This document shows positions 45,009 to 54,005 of a stretch of DNA of 64,000 nt, piece by piece (position 1 is the first letter of the stretch; each line of letters begins with the position of its first letter). A program made the translations under genes and the position numbers. Location: assembly GCA_951812745.1 (NCBI GenBank), contig OX638327.1, positions 1,477,914 through 1,541,913 on the forward strand. The letters are read 5' to 3'. The notes below the pieces were generated by a model. It saw nothing but the letters and a program-made list of their open reading frames with translations, was not told where the DNA came from and made no database searches. Source of the stretch: an uncultured Nitrospirales bacterium (GTDB lineage: Bacteria > Nitrospirota > Nitrospiria > Nitrospirales > UBA8639).

Positions 45009-46412
45009 TCAGGCCCAATGACGAATATCCACGAAGTGGCCGGTGACGGCCGCGGCCGCGGCCATGGCCGGGGAAACCAAGTGGGTGCGCCCGCCCTTGC
45101 CTTGGCGGCCTTCGAAGTTGCGGTTGCTCGTAGAAGCGCACCGCTCACCGGGACGGAGCACGTCGGCATTCATGGCCAGGCACATGCTGCAACCGGATTC
45201 CCGCCATTCGGCGCCGGCCGCCCGAAAGACGGCATCCAATCCTTCTTCTTCCGCCTGTTTTTTGACCAGACCCGAACCCGGCACGACCATCGCCTGCACG
45301 CCGGGCGCCACCCTTTTCCCTTGAAAGTAGGAGGCAGCCAGGCGTAAATCTTCAATCCGCGAATTCGTGCACGATCCGATAAACACCCGGTCGATGGGGA
45401 TGTCCACAATAGGGGTTCCGGGTGTCAGGGCCATGTAGTCGAGTGCTCGTGCCGTGGCATCCCGCGTCTCCGCGTCGGAAAAGGACCGCGGGTCCGGGAC
45501 CGCGCCGTCCACCCCGGTCACCATGCCCGGATTCGTGCCCCACGTGACTTGAGGGGCAATATCCTCCCCCTGGAGCGTGACGACTCGATCATAGGCGGCT
45601 CCGGGGTCCGTGCGCAGCCTTTCCCAATGATGAACGGCCTGGGTCCAGAGGGGGGCCGGGGGAGCCATGGGACGGCCCTGGATATAGGAGAAGGTCGTCT
45701 CGTCTGGAGCAATCATCCCGGCACGGGCTCCGCCTTCGATCGACATGTTGCAGAGAGTCATGCGGCCCTCAATCGATAAGGATCGAACCGCCTCGCCCGT
45801 GTATTCCACGACGTACCCGGTTCCCCCGGCGGTGCCGATGGTTCCGATGATGGCCAGGATCATGTCTTTAGCCGAACAGTGGGGAGAGACGCGGCCGTCG
45901 ACTCGGATTTCCATGGTTCGCGGCCGTTTTTGGATCAAACATTGGGTGGCCAGCACGTGTTCGACTTCACTGGTCCCGATGCCGAACGCCAACGCCCCGA
46001 AGGCGCCGTGGGTCGAGGTATGGGAATCCCCGCAGACAATCGTCATTCCGGGCAAGGTGAGCCCCTGCTCCGGACCGATGACGTGCACGATTCCCTGGCG
46101 AACGTCGTGCATGGAGAACATCGTAATTCCGAAGTCTGTGCAATGTTGTTCGAGCGTTTGAATTTGAATGCGACTCAAAGGATCCGCAATTCCCAAGCTC
46201 CGATCTGTGGTCGGCACGTTATGGTCGGGTACCGCGAGCGTCGCTCCTGGCCGGCGCGGGCGACGTCCGGCAAGCTTGAGCCCTTCAAAGGCTTGCGGGG
46301 AAGTCACTTCATGGACCAGGTGGCGGTCGATATACAACAGCGTCGTGCCGTCCGCCCCCTCATGCACCACGTGAGGCGCCCATATTTTGTCGAAAAGCGT
46401 GTGTACTGCCAT
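45009..46412 (-). CDS. leuC: 3-isopropylmalate dehydratase large subunit
   Basis: LeuC is the aconitase-type 4Fe-4S subunit. The 467-residue protein has [12 protein letters not shown] at the start, [39 protein letters not shown] (key Cys-absent DSHT loop), [14 protein letters not shown] with the first cluster Cys (about 346) and the GCSMCLAMN pair of cluster ligands (about 406-414). The ATG at 46412 has AAAGAGGT about 7 nt upstream; an upstream in-frame ATG adds 23 residues without family support. It is cotranscribed with leuD. Confidence 0.97.
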   Translation of the reverse strand: MAVHTLFDKIWAPHVVHEGADGTTLLYIDRHLVHEVTSPQAFEGLKLAGRRPRRPGATLAVPDHNVPTTDRSLGIADPLSRIQIQTLEQHCTDFGITMFSMHDVRQGIVHVIGPEQGLTLPGMTIVCGDSHTSTHGAFGALAFGIGTSEVEHVLATQCLIQKRPRTMEIRVDGRVSPHCSAKDMILAIIGTIGTAGGTGYVVEYTGEAVRSLSIEGRMTLCNMSIEGGARAGMIAPDETTFSYIQGRPMAPPAPLWTQAVHHWERLRTDPGAAYDRVVTLQGEDIAPQVTWGTNPGMVTGVDGAVPDPRSFSDAETRDATARALDYMALTPGTPIVDIPIDRVFIGSCTNSRIEDLRLAASYFQGKRVAPGVQAMVVPGSGLVKKQAEEEGLDAVFRAAGAEWRESGCSMCLAMNADVLRPGERCASTSNRNFEGRQGKGGRTHLVSPAMAAAAAVTGHFVDIRHWA

Positions 46413-46538
46413 CGCATGGACCTCTTTGCGCGAGCAGTCAATATGGCGCATTGGGGACAGGGCGTGCAACCCTTCGCACACGTCAGGAGCGTTTCGTGGA
46501 CTCTCTACGCTTCAAGACGTCGCAAGCCTAGCCGCGGA

Positions 46539-46568
46539 TTGCACGGCATGTTTCGGTCATGGTAGAGT
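46539..46568 (+). promoter_or_regulatory. Possible promoter for tRNA-Glu
   Basis: -35 TTGCAC (46539-46544), an 18-nt spacer and -10 TAGAGT (46563-46568) lie 40 nt before the tRNA. Two mismatches in each hexamer make this a moderate candidate. Confidence 0.45.
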
Positions 46569-46608
46569 GCGACCGTTTCCACGCACCGAGCAGAACCCCC
46601 ATGAGGCT

Positions 46609-46686
46609 GGTCCCATCGTCTAGCTTGGCCCAGGACGGCACCCTCTCAAGGTGCAGACACGGGTTCAAATCCCGTTGGGACCACCA
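46609..46686 (+). tRNA. tRNA-Glu, anticodon CTC
   Basis: A complete cloverleaf is visible. The acceptor arms are GGTCCCA (46609-46615) and TGGGACC (46676-46682), followed by A and an encoded CCA end (46684-46686). The anticodon arm GCACC-CTCTCAA-GGTGC (about 46638-46654) gives loop CTCTCAA and anticodon CTC, which reads GAG. The T arm is ACGGG-TTCAAAT-CCCGT. The GTCTAG and GGCCCAGGAC D-arm pattern is typical of tRNA-Glu. Length is 78 nt including CCA. Confidence 0.96.
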
Positions 46687-46822
46687 ACGTCCAGCACGTC
46701 CTCATGACAACGTGCCTTTTTCTCGTGTCTTTTGAGATGGGCAAGACTTCCGTTGATCCCGTTTCGTCTTTTCGCACGACGACTCAACCTCGCGTCGGGC
46801 AACGTCGCCACAGGACCGCCTC

Positions 46823-47920
46823 ATGACACGCACCTTTCATGACGGGGCCGACGACGGCCTCGAGGCCTTGGAAGCCCTTGACCCCGCACGCATTCATTCC
46901 TTCTCCGATCTGCTCACCGCGATGAAAAAAACCGCATTCGGGGGCCGGCGGCTCGGGGAAGCTTTCGAGGTGCTCAAAGCCATGATCGAGGACCCCGACT
47001 GTTTCGTGGTGCTGACGCTGTCAGGGGCCATGACCATCGCCAAAATGGGGAAGGTCATCTGTACCATGCTGGATCGGGGGATGATCCAAGCCATCGTCTC
47101 GACCGGTGCGTTGATGGCTCATGGCATGAGCGAAGCCGTCGGACAAACGCATTATAAATACCAGCCGGTCATGGACGACGTCGAACTCTTTGAAAAGGGA
47201 TATAACCGGGTGTATGACACGCTCGAAATGGAATTGAATCTGAACCACGTCGAGGAAGTGGCGGCGGCCACCCTGAACCGGCTCGATCCCGACGCACCGC
47301 TCTCTTCGGAACTCCTGAATCGGGAACTAGGGCGGACGCTGGCCGAACAATTTCCCGGTCCGGGCATCCTCAAAAGTGCCTTCCTGCAAGGGGTCCCGGT
47401 GTACGTCCCCGCGTTTACGGATTCCGAATTGGGCCTCGATACGTCCATTTGGTCCATGAAAAATCATGGACCGGCGCAAGCGAGTGAGGAACCCGCCTCC
47501 GAGACCGACCAGGCGATTTGGGAACGCTTGCAACAACGTCGTCCCGCCTTTAATCCGTTTCTCGATCTCAACAGCTATACCCGCAACCTTCTGGGCGCCA
47601 AGCGACTGGGCATCTTTACCATCGGCGGCGGCGTGCCCCGCAATTGGGCGCAACAGGTTCCGCCGTACATCGACATCCTGAATATGCGGTTAGGCACCAC
47701 CATCACCCCTCCCCGATTCCACTATGGCATCCGCATTTGCCCGGAACCCGATTATTGGGGAGGGCTCAGTGGCTGCACCTATCAGGAGGGCATCTCCTGG
47801 GGGAAATTCGTTCCTCCCGAACAAGGGGGACGATTCGCCGAAGTCTTGAGTGACGCGACCGTGGTTTGGCCGCTGTTGCTCATGGCCTTACTCGAAGGCC
47901 CCTCCTTTCAAGCCGGGTAG
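46823..47920 (+). CDS. Deoxyhypusine synthase-like enzyme (possibly homospermidine synthase-type)
   Basis: The 365-residue protein belongs to the deoxyhypusine synthase fold. It has LTLSGAMTIAKMGKVICTML and AIVSTGALMAHGMSEAVG (NAD-binding region), IFTIGGGVPRNWAQQVPPYI, and the active-site TYQEGISWGKFVPPE, in which the Lys that forms the spermidine imine in DHS is kept. Bacteria lack eIF5A, so the substrate must differ; some bacterial homologues make homospermidine. No polyamine gene is adjacent. It starts 136 nt after tRNA-Glu. Enzyme family is clear; reaction is not. Confidence 0.85.
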   Translation: MTRTFHDGADDGLEALEALDPARIHSFSDLLTAMKKTAFGGRRLGEAFEVLKAMIEDPDCFVVLTLSGAMTIAKMGKVICTMLDRGMIQAIVSTGALMAHGMSEAVGQTHYKYQPVMDDVELFEKGYNRVYDTLEMELNLNHVEEVAAATLNRLDPDAPLSSELLNRELGRTLAEQFPGPGILKSAFLQGVPVYVPAFTDSELGLDTSIWSMKNHGPAQASEEPASETDQAIWERLQQRRPAFNPFLDLNSYTRNLLGAKRLGIFTIGGGVPRNWAQQVPPYIDILNMRLGTTITPPRFHYGIRICPEPDYWGGLSGCTYQEGISWGKFVPPEQGGRFAEVLSDATVVWPLLLMALLEGPSFQAG

Positions 47921-47992
47921 AGGACGGCCCCCGTTGTCATGATCCCGGCCCTGCCACACCCACCAGAAAGAAACAGGACTGCCGGGAGCCTG

Positions 47993-48562
47993 CTATGAGC
48001 CCAACGCTTTATTCAGGAGAGACAGGGTCTTGGGAGGAATGGAAAATTCTCCGGTGACTTCGATGCGAGAGGGAACCAGCACGATGGAATGAAACGGAAT
48101 ATCCCGAACACACAATTTTTCTTCGGGTCGATCGACCACGCTGATTTCAACGTCTTCCACGGATTTCGTGATCTCCCCCACGTCCTGAGGCCCATAGGTC
48201 TCCACGACTGATTGCAGAATTTCCATCACCTGTTCGTTGGCCTCGGCCCCGGAAACCACCTCTTCATCCAACAAAGGGATACACTCTTCCGCCTGACCGA
48301 CGACGTCAAAATTCTGCAGCCGTTCTTTCTTACGCAACGCCAGCAAATCGTTATCGAGGTCTTTGCTGAACGCCCCGTAGGGAAACCGCATGAACTCGTA
48401 ATGCAACCCGCGCACCCCTTTGCCGAACATCTGCAACTCGGCCAGAAAAATCAGTTGCTGCACCTTGACGTCGCTGACCATCGAACATTCCTGTTCCTGA
48501 GCCAAGTGCAGCCCATAGATCAGCAACGTCCGATCAATCGTGATCTCTTGCGGTTTTCGCAT
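47993..48562 (-). CDS. Panacea (SocA/DUF4065-like) domain protein
   Basis: The 189-residue protein has the Panacea/DUF4065 pattern: VSDVKVQQLIFLAELQMFGKGVRGLHYEFMRFPYGAFSKDLDNDLLAL (key residues K-Q-L-F-AE, Y-F-R-PYG-FS--L--DL). This domain occurs in SocA-type and other antitoxins and in proteolytic adaptors, usually beside a toxin gene. Here no toxin-sized gene is adjacent: fur lies 180 bp away in the opposite direction. The C-terminal third, with EVTGEFSIPPKTLSLLNKAL, is not recognised. Antitoxin, adaptor or an independent regulator are all possible. Confidence 0.72.
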   Translation of the reverse strand: MRKPQEITIDRTLLIYGLHLAQEQECSMVSDVKVQQLIFLAELQMFGKGVRGLHYEFMRFPYGAFSKDLDNDLLALRKKERLQNFDVVGQAEECIPLLDEEVVSGAEANEQVMEILQSVVETYGPQDVGEITKSVEDVEISVVDRPEEKLCVRDIPFHSIVLVPSRIEVTGEFSIPPKTLSLLNKALGS

Positions 48563-48672
48563 AACGAGTGACCCAACAGGAGGGTGATCCTAACGAGCCA
48601 CAAGAAGACTCGTCAACGCGAAGGGAAGTTCGAGTTCTCCCGGTCGTTTCGTGAACGAGTCACGATTCCCGC

Positions 48673-48701
48673 TTGACCCTTCGGCCATATTCCGGTTTAA
48701 T
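48673..48701 (+). promoter_or_regulatory. Sigma-70-type promoter for fur
   Basis: -35 TTGACC (48673-48678), a 17-nt spacer and -10 TTTAAT (48696-48701) lie 42 nt before the fur ATG. No clear Fur-box palindrome overlaps it, so autoregulation is not supported from sequence. Confidence 0.6.
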
Positions 48702-48742
48702 ACGCATTTCGAACACCTTCATACACGCAGAAACTCATCTTC

Positions 48743-49231
48743 ATGGCGAAGCCCACCAAAGAGCTTGAGATTCTCAAGCAGCACCTTTCGAAAAACGGCC
48801 TGAAACTGACCCGTCAACGTGAGAACATCCTCACGACCTTTTTGAAAATGGAACACGTGACGGCCGAACAGATGTATCGGCTGCTCTCCAAGAAAGACCC
48901 CCATATCGGCCTGGCCACGGTCTACCGCACACTGAAACTCCTATGCGAGACCGGCCTCGCACAAGAGCAGCATTTCGGCAGCCAGACACAGTTCGACAAC
49001 GTGGCCCACAAAGGGCACCATGATCATCTCATCTGCACGGTGTGCGATAAAATCATAGAATTCGAGAATTGCCAGATCGAAGAATTGCAGGAAGAAGTCG
49101 CCAGAAGGAACGGGTTTACGATTCGCACACATAAACTGGAATTGTATGGTACGCCCATGCAGTTGCCGAACGGTGATTGCAAAAACTGCGGAAAAGACCT
49201 TATCACCAAAGCAAGAACAGGCCCACGCTGA
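48743..49231 (+). CDS. fur: Fur family ferric uptake regulator
   Basis: Fur represses iron-uptake genes when bound to Fe(II). The 162-residue protein has the winged helix (LTRQRENILTTFLKMEHVTAEQMYRLL ... LATVYRTLKLL, key residues R-x-x-I, TVYRTL), then the metal site GHHDHLICTVCDKIIEFEN (HHDHLIC and the first CxxC) and DCKNCGKDL (second CxxC). The pattern fits Fur more than Zur or PerR. It is followed by fbpABC and a Fur-box-bearing operon, consistent with local iron control. Confidence 0.9.
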   Translation: MAKPTKELEILKQHLSKNGLKLTRQRENILTTFLKMEHVTAEQMYRLLSKKDPHIGLATVYRTLKLLCETGLAQEQHFGSQTQFDNVAHKGHHDHLICTVCDKIIEFENCQIEELQEEVARRNGFTIRTHKLELYGTPMQLPNGDCKNCGKDLITKARTGPR

Positions 49232-49255
49232 AACCACGGATTCAGCACAATTGAG

Positions 49256-49283
49256 ATTTTTGATTTCAGTTTTTTGATTTCAG
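49256..49283 (+). repeat. Short tandem direct repeat between fur and fbpA
   Basis: TTTTTGATTTCAG is repeated with a 14-nt period (the TGATTTCAG cores are at 49261-49269 and 49275-49283), about 40 nt before the fbpA ATG. It is AT-rich against its surroundings. It is not a clear Fur box, but its position suggests a regulatory site for fbpABC. Confidence 0.5.
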
Positions 49284-49323
49284 CACTTTCCCATCCACAA
49301 TCACAAATCGTTTCCCCATTCCA

Positions 49324-50331
49324 ATGCCAAGGGTCTTTTTTTTATTATTCGTCGTAGCGGCCCTAACCCTCCCATCCTGGGGCTATGCCGAGGACTCGCT
49401 GGTTGTCTATTCCGGCCGGGCCGAACGGCTCATTCAACCGGTACTCGATGCGTTTCAAGCCGAATCCGGTATCAGCGTTCAAATGTTGACGGCGGACAGC
49501 ACGGCCTTAATCAACCGGCTGCGGATGGAGGGGGCCCGGACGCCGGCCGACGTGCTTATCACTAATGACGCCGGCACCCTGGAACGCGCGCGTGAATTAC
49601 AGTTGTTCCAGACCACGACCGTCCCTGGCCTTGAGGAAACTATTCCCAGCCGCTTCCGGGCACCGGACAACAGTTGGATCGGCCTGTCGGGTCGGATTTG
49701 GGTGATTGTCTATAACACCACCATGGTGCGACCCGGGGACATCTCTTCCATCCTGGATCTCGCCGCTCCGAAATGGAAAGGCAAAATCGCGATCCCCAGT
49801 GCAGGCAGCGTCTATTTGCAGACCGGCGTATCGGTGATTCGTGCGGTGAAGGGAGATGAGGTGACCGCCGTGTTCCTGCGAGGTTTGAAGGACAATGCCG
49901 GATCATTCGTCTATGGGAAAAACCGGCAAATCGTGGCAGCCGTAGCACGCGGGGAAGTGGCCGCCGGCCCGGTCAATCACTATTACATCAACCGCCACCT
50001 GGCCAAACATCCGGATGCGCCGATTGCTCCCCTGCTGACGGATCAAGGGGATCAGGGCATGGGTGTCGTACTCAATGCCGCAGGGGTCGGTATCACCGCG
50101 CACACCAAACGTCTTGCGCAGGCTCGGGCATTGATCCGATTTTTGATCTCTCCCGAAGGACAAAGCATGTTCGCGAACGTGAACAAAGAGTATCCTTTGA
50201 ATCCTCACGTCACGGCCGCGCCTGAGCTGTTGCCGCTTCAGAGTTTCCAAGTAGCCCAAGTCCCCTTAAGCCGGTTGGCTCGCCTCCGCGATCCCACCAT
50301 GACCGTCATTGAAGACGTTGGCCTCCGCTAA
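49324..50331 (+). CDS. fbpA: Ferric iron ABC transporter, periplasmic binding protein
   Basis: FbpA captures free Fe(III) in the periplasm and passes it to FbpB. The 335-residue protein has a signal peptide (VFFLLFVVAALTLPSWGYAED, cleavage after GYA) and starts LVVYSGRAERLIQPVLDAFQAESG, the FbpA/FutA pattern. The iron-binding Tyr pair sits in VNHYYINRHL (about 217-226). It is followed by the permease gene with a 23-nt overlap and lies 92 nt after fur. Confidence 0.92.
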   Translation: MPRVFFLLFVVAALTLPSWGYAEDSLVVYSGRAERLIQPVLDAFQAESGISVQMLTADSTALINRLRMEGARTPADVLITNDAGTLERARELQLFQTTTVPGLEETIPSRFRAPDNSWIGLSGRIWVIVYNTTMVRPGDISSILDLAAPKWKGKIAIPSAGSVYLQTGVSVIRAVKGDEVTAVFLRGLKDNAGSFVYGKNRQIVAAVARGEVAAGPVNHYYINRHLAKHPDAPIAPLLTDQGDQGMGVVLNAAGVGITAHTKRLAQARALIRFLISPEGQSMFANVNKEYPLNPHVTAAPELLPLQSFQVAQVPLSRLARLRDPTMTVIEDVGLR

Positions 50332-51922
50332 CCCTTTATCCCCACTGGCATCGCTCCGTTTTCGTTTGCCTTCTCCGCTTATCCTGCTCGGCTTTTGTCT
50401 GGCCGTGGCGCTCATGCTGCCGTTGCTCTACGTCGTCTTTTCGGCCATGACCGCGGACGCGGCGGTATGGCGACGCCTCTGGACCACACGGGTCCCGGAA
50501 CTGTTCCTCAACACGCTCTCCTTATCCCTGGGCGTCGCGGTCATCAACCTGATCCTGGGGGTCTCGCTCGCTTGGATCCTGACTCGCTATACCTTTGTCG
50601 GATCGAGAATGTGGGATTGGCTGCTGATTTTGCCCTTGTCCATCCCCTCCTACGTCCTGGCCTATACCTATACGTACCTGTTGAAACGCGGGGGCACGCT
50701 GGATCAGCTATGGCAGACCATTGCCGGGCCGGAAGCCGTGTTCTTTTCACCGTTCAGCTTCGCGGGCGCCGTGCTCGTTCTTGCCTTGAACACCTTTCCG
50801 TTCGTCTACCTGCTGGCTCGCTCGGCGCTCAAGAATTTCAACGTCTCCTTTGAAGAGGTAGCCCGCACAACCGGAGCCGATCGAGTGACGACGTTCTTCC
50901 GGGTCTCGCTTCCGCTCATCCGTCCGTCGCTGATCGCCGGACTGTTCCTCGCGATTCTCTACGTCGCGTCCGATTTCGGCGCGGTGTCGTTGTTACGCTT
51001 TCAAACGTTTACCTACGCCGTGTATCAGCAGATGACCGGACGATTCGACAACACCGCGGCCGCCTGCCTGAGCCTGGTACTGGTCGCTTGCGCGTTCGTC
51101 TTCCTGTTCGGCGAACGGTGGTTCCGGCAACGAAGCCGGTTCTACCAAACGACCGGCCGGTATCGAAAACCGGTTCCCCAACCCTGCCGTCCCCTCACGA
51201 CCCTGCTGTTCACCAGCTATCTGATTCTCGTATTCGGCGCCGCATTCGGCCTGCCGGTGCTGCTGCTCATTCAATGGACGGTCAAGGCGGCATCCGCCGG
51301 TGACATTTCTCATGCCTTCATCGGATACGTATGGAACAGTGTCTCGCTCTCAGTTCTCACGGCCACCGCGGCCGTGATCTTCGGGATTCCGCTCGCCTAT
51401 CTGGCGTGCCGGCGCCGGACTTGGGCCGGCACCTTTTGCGTCCAAGGGGCGTATACCGGCTACGTGCTTCCAGGGCCGGTCGCAGCCCTCGCCGTCCTGG
51501 TCCTGGTCTCACAGACCGTTCCCCAGCTCTATGGTACGATTCTCGTCCTGCTCATGGCGTATCTGGTTCATTTTCTCCCAGCGGCGCTGCAAGGGATGGA
51601 ATCCACGCTCCAGCAACTCTCTCCGAATCTCGAAGAAGCCGCACGCAGCCTTGGGGCTCGATCCGTTCGGACCTTTTTTCACGTGACCCTGCCGTTGGTG
51701 CGAGGTGGATTTCTGAGCGCCTGGATCCTGGTGTTTGTTCAATGCATGAAAGAATTACCGGCATCTCTCCTGCTGCGGCCCGTGGGATTCGATACCCTCG
51801 CCGTCAGAATTTGGCTTGAAGCCAGCGAGGAACTGTATCAATTGGCCGCACCCCCGGCCCTGCTGATCGTGGTCATTACCATTCCGGTCGTGTTACTATT
51901 GATGCGAAAAGACCGGACGTAA
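50309..51922 (+). CDS. fbpB: Ferric iron ABC transporter, fused permease
   Basis: This 537-residue inner-membrane protein has two fused permease halves of six helices each. Each ends with an EAA-type coupling loop: EEVARTTGADRVTTFFRVSLPLI (about 183-205) and EEAARSLGARSVRTFFHVTLPLV (about 442-464). This is the FbpB/FutB layout. The frame starts at TTG 50309 (MKTLASANPL), overlapping fbpA by 23 nt; another TTG at 50318 is possible. No strong ribosome-binding site is seen, so coupling to fbpA translation is likely. Confidence 0.92.
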   Translation: MKTLASANPLSPLASLRFRLPSPLILLGFCLAVALMLPLLYVVFSAMTADAAVWRRLWTTRVPELFLNTLSLSLGVAVINLILGVSLAWILTRYTFVGSRMWDWLLILPLSIPSYVLAYTYTYLLKRGGTLDQLWQTIAGPEAVFFSPFSFAGAVLVLALNTFPFVYLLARSALKNFNVSFEEVARTTGADRVTTFFRVSLPLIRPSLIAGLFLAILYVASDFGAVSLLRFQTFTYAVYQQMTGRFDNTAAACLSLVLVACAFVFLFGERWFRQRSRFYQTTGRYRKPVPQPCRPLTTLLFTSYLILVFGAAFGLPVLLLIQWTVKAASAGDISHAFIGYVWNSVSLSVLTATAAVIFGIPLAYLACRRRTWAGTFCVQGAYTGYVLPGPVAALAVLVLVSQTVPQLYGTILVLLMAYLVHFLPAALQGMESTLQQLSPNLEEAARSLGARSVRTFFHVTLPLVRGGFLSAWILVFVQCMKELPASLLLRPVGFDTLAVRIWLEASEELYQLAAPPALLIVVITIPVVLLLMRKDRT

Positions 51923-51985
51923 CCGCGCCCGCAAACCCTGCCATGAACTTCGCTTCGGCAAAGGCGCCATTCTTCTTACACGGAC

Positions 51986-53056
51986 ATGACTCCTCCCGAC
52001 GATAAACCGATCGTGCTCGACCTGAAGGACGTGGCCTGCTCGTATGAAGCCGGCTCCCCGGCGGTGGAAGGGATTTCGTTGTCGGCGCGGAAAGGCGACG
52101 TCATCTGTTTGTTGGGGCCATCCGGATGCGGGAAGACCACAACGCTTCGAGCCATCGCGGGGTTCGAACCGGTTTCCTCCGGCGAAATCAGGTTGAATGG
52201 CACCATCATCTCGGCGACTAACCGGCACGTCCCTCCCGAACGACGGCGGGTCGGCATGGTGTTTCAGGACTATGCCCTCTTCCCTCACTTGACGGTACGG
52301 GACAACGTGGGATTCGGGCTGACGCATGCCACGACGAACAACCGCCGAGGCCGAATTGACGAAATGCTGTCTCTCACCGGGCTTTCGGAACTTGCCCGGC
52401 GATACCCTCACTCGCTGTCCGGCGGCCAACAGCAACGCGCGGCATTGGCACGTGCCCTGGCCCCCCAACCCATGCTGCTCCTGTTGGACGAGCCGTTCAG
52501 CAACCTGGATCCCGATACGACGCAACGCATGCGCCTGGAACTCCTGCACCTGCTGAAAACCACTCAAACCACCGCCGTTCTCGTGACACATGATCACGAA
52601 GAAGCCTTTGCCATGGCCGACTATGTAGCCGTCCTGAACAACGGAAAACTCGAACAATTCTCGACACCCGAAACCATGTATCATCTTCCGGTTTCGCCCT
52701 TTGTCGCGGAGTTCGTGGGACAGGCCGACTTCATTCCCGGAACCATTCGTGATTCCGTGGTCGTGACTCAACTCGGGACGTTCGAACTACCTCAAGTCTA
52801 CCGGGGCGGTCCTGAGGTCGTGGTCATGATTCGACCGGACGACGTTCACATCCGTGAAAACGGAGATGGAGACGGGACCGTGGAATCCCGTCAATTTCGA
52901 GGCTCGGAGATCATCTATGGAATCCGCCTGGGTTCCGGCGATTTCGTGCACAGCAGCGAAGTCTCGACACGATTCTTCCCTCTCGACGCGAAGGTGGAGT
53001 TGGAAGTCATCGCCACCCATACGGTATTATTCGACAGAAAGGCATGGAAGCCGTAA
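51986..53056 (+). CDS. fbpC: Ferric iron ABC transporter, ATP-binding protein
   Basis: The 356-residue ATPase has Walker A GPSGCGKTT (about 45-53), the Q-loop VFQDYALFP, signature LSGGQQQRAALARAL (about 139-153), Walker B LLLLDEPFSNLD and the H-loop LVTHDHEEA. A C-terminal TOBE-type domain (about 245-356, EFVGQADFIPGTI and MIRPDDVHI) is typical of FbpC and other MalK-group ATPases. It completes fbpABC, 63 nt after fbpB. Confidence 0.93.
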   Translation: MTPPDDKPIVLDLKDVACSYEAGSPAVEGISLSARKGDVICLLGPSGCGKTTTLRAIAGFEPVSSGEIRLNGTIISATNRHVPPERRRVGMVFQDYALFPHLTVRDNVGFGLTHATTNNRRGRIDEMLSLTGLSELARRYPHSLSGGQQQRAALARALAPQPMLLLLDEPFSNLDPDTTQRMRLELLHLLKTTQTTAVLVTHDHEEAFAMADYVAVLNNGKLEQFSTPETMYHLPVSPFVAEFVGQADFIPGTIRDSVVVTQLGTFELPQVYRGGPEVVVMIRPDDVHIRENGDGDGTVESRQFRGSEIIYGIRLGSGDFVHSSEVSTRFFPLDAKVELEVIATHTVLFDRKAWKP

Positions 53057-53095
53057 CGCGTGTTTGCGCCACGTGAAAGGGACACAAAGAGTCGA

Positions 53096-53125
53096 TTCGC
53101 AATCTCAGACTTCCGTGTTTATAAT
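53096..53125 (+). promoter_or_regulatory. Promoter for the LTXXQ protein gene
   Basis: A perfect -10 TATAAT (53120-53125) is preceded by TTCGCA (53096-53101) at 18 nt. The leader to the ATG at 53226 is about 95 nt. Confidence 0.55.
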
Positions 53126-53225
53126 GTCTTATGGCTGAGGTTGCCATTCCGAAAACGTTGAACTTAAATCCTTTATCCCATCGACTGAACATCTGGAACA
53201 TCTCTTTCTTAAGGAGGAACCGAAC

Positions 53226-53924
53226 ATGAGAATGCATGAACCACCTTCCTGGTTTTTACCCGTTTCCCTATTGACCTCTTTCTTCCTGCTGGCTGCCGTC
53301 CCGGCCTTTGCCGACCCTCATGGTTCCATGCAGGGACATTCCAAGAGTATGTCTTCGAGTTCATCTCCTCATGGCAAATCCGGTTCGTATGGCCGTGGCG
53401 GGCATCCCTCAACATCTTCGTATGAGGGGTACGGAAAACACCACGCCAAGAGGTCTGGTCATGGTGGTTTGAGGTCCACTCATCCCGGGAAACATCAAAG
53501 CGCAGGGGAATTCATTGGGCATATATTGAAATTCAAGGAAGGCATGAGCCTGACAGCTGAACAGGAGCAGAAACTGCACGCGCTGAAGACCGATTACAAG
53601 CGAACCCGGATCAAGATGAAGGCCGAAGTGGATTTAGCCAATATCGACCTGCATGAAATCGTGAAAAACGAGAAGGCGAGTCTTTCCGATATTGAAGCGG
53701 AACTCACGAAACTTCAGGCCTTGAAGACGAAGCTGTACATGGCTTCAATCAAAGCCAAGCGGGACGCCAAAGCCGTGTTGTCCGAAGAGCAACGAGCACG
53801 GATGGACAAAATTCACGAACGCATCAAGTCCCATGGCAGCAACATGGGGCATCCCGGCGATTACTCCAAGTATAAGAAAAGTAAGAAAAGCATGGGCCAC
53901 GGAACCACCGGTCACATGAAGTAA
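53226..53924 (+). CDS. His-rich periplasmic LTXXQ-motif protein (Spy/CpxP/ZraP-like)
   Basis: The 232-residue protein has a signal peptide (FLPVSLLTSFFLLAAVPAFAD, cleavage near 35), a low-complexity His/Ser/Gly segment (about 35-95, e.g. DPHGSMQGHSKSMSSSSSPHG), a helical domain with two LTxxQ-type motifs (LTAEQEQKL and LSEEQRARM) and a His/Lys/Gly tail. Spy-like proteins are periplasmic chaperones or metal sensors, and the His-rich ends suggest metal binding. AAGGAGG lies upstream of the ATG at a good distance. A strong terminator follows. The neighbours are iron uptake and apbE. Confidence 0.8.
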   Translation: MRMHEPPSWFLPVSLLTSFFLLAAVPAFADPHGSMQGHSKSMSSSSSPHGKSGSYGRGGHPSTSSYEGYGKHHAKRSGHGGLRSTHPGKHQSAGEFIGHILKFKEGMSLTAEQEQKLHALKTDYKRTRIKMKAEVDLANIDLHEIVKNEKASLSDIEAELTKLQALKTKLYMASIKAKRDAKAVLSEEQRARMDKIHERIKSHGSNMGHPGDYSKYKKSKKSMGHGTTGHMK

Positions 53925-53951
53925 CTCGTTCCGTTGCAACGTTCTCCATGC

Positions 53952-53980
53952 AAAAGGGCCGCCTCATGCGGCCCTTTTTT
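53952..53980. terminator. Bidirectional rho-independent terminator
   Basis: GGGCCGC (53956-53962), loop CTCAT, GCGGCCC (53968-53974) and six T (53975-53980) follow the LTXXQ gene. Four A upstream (53952-53955) give a T-run on the other strand, so it can also end the convergent apbE transcript. Confidence 0.9.
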
Positions 53981-54005
53981 CTACTACAGGACCTCTCCAA
54001 GCCGA

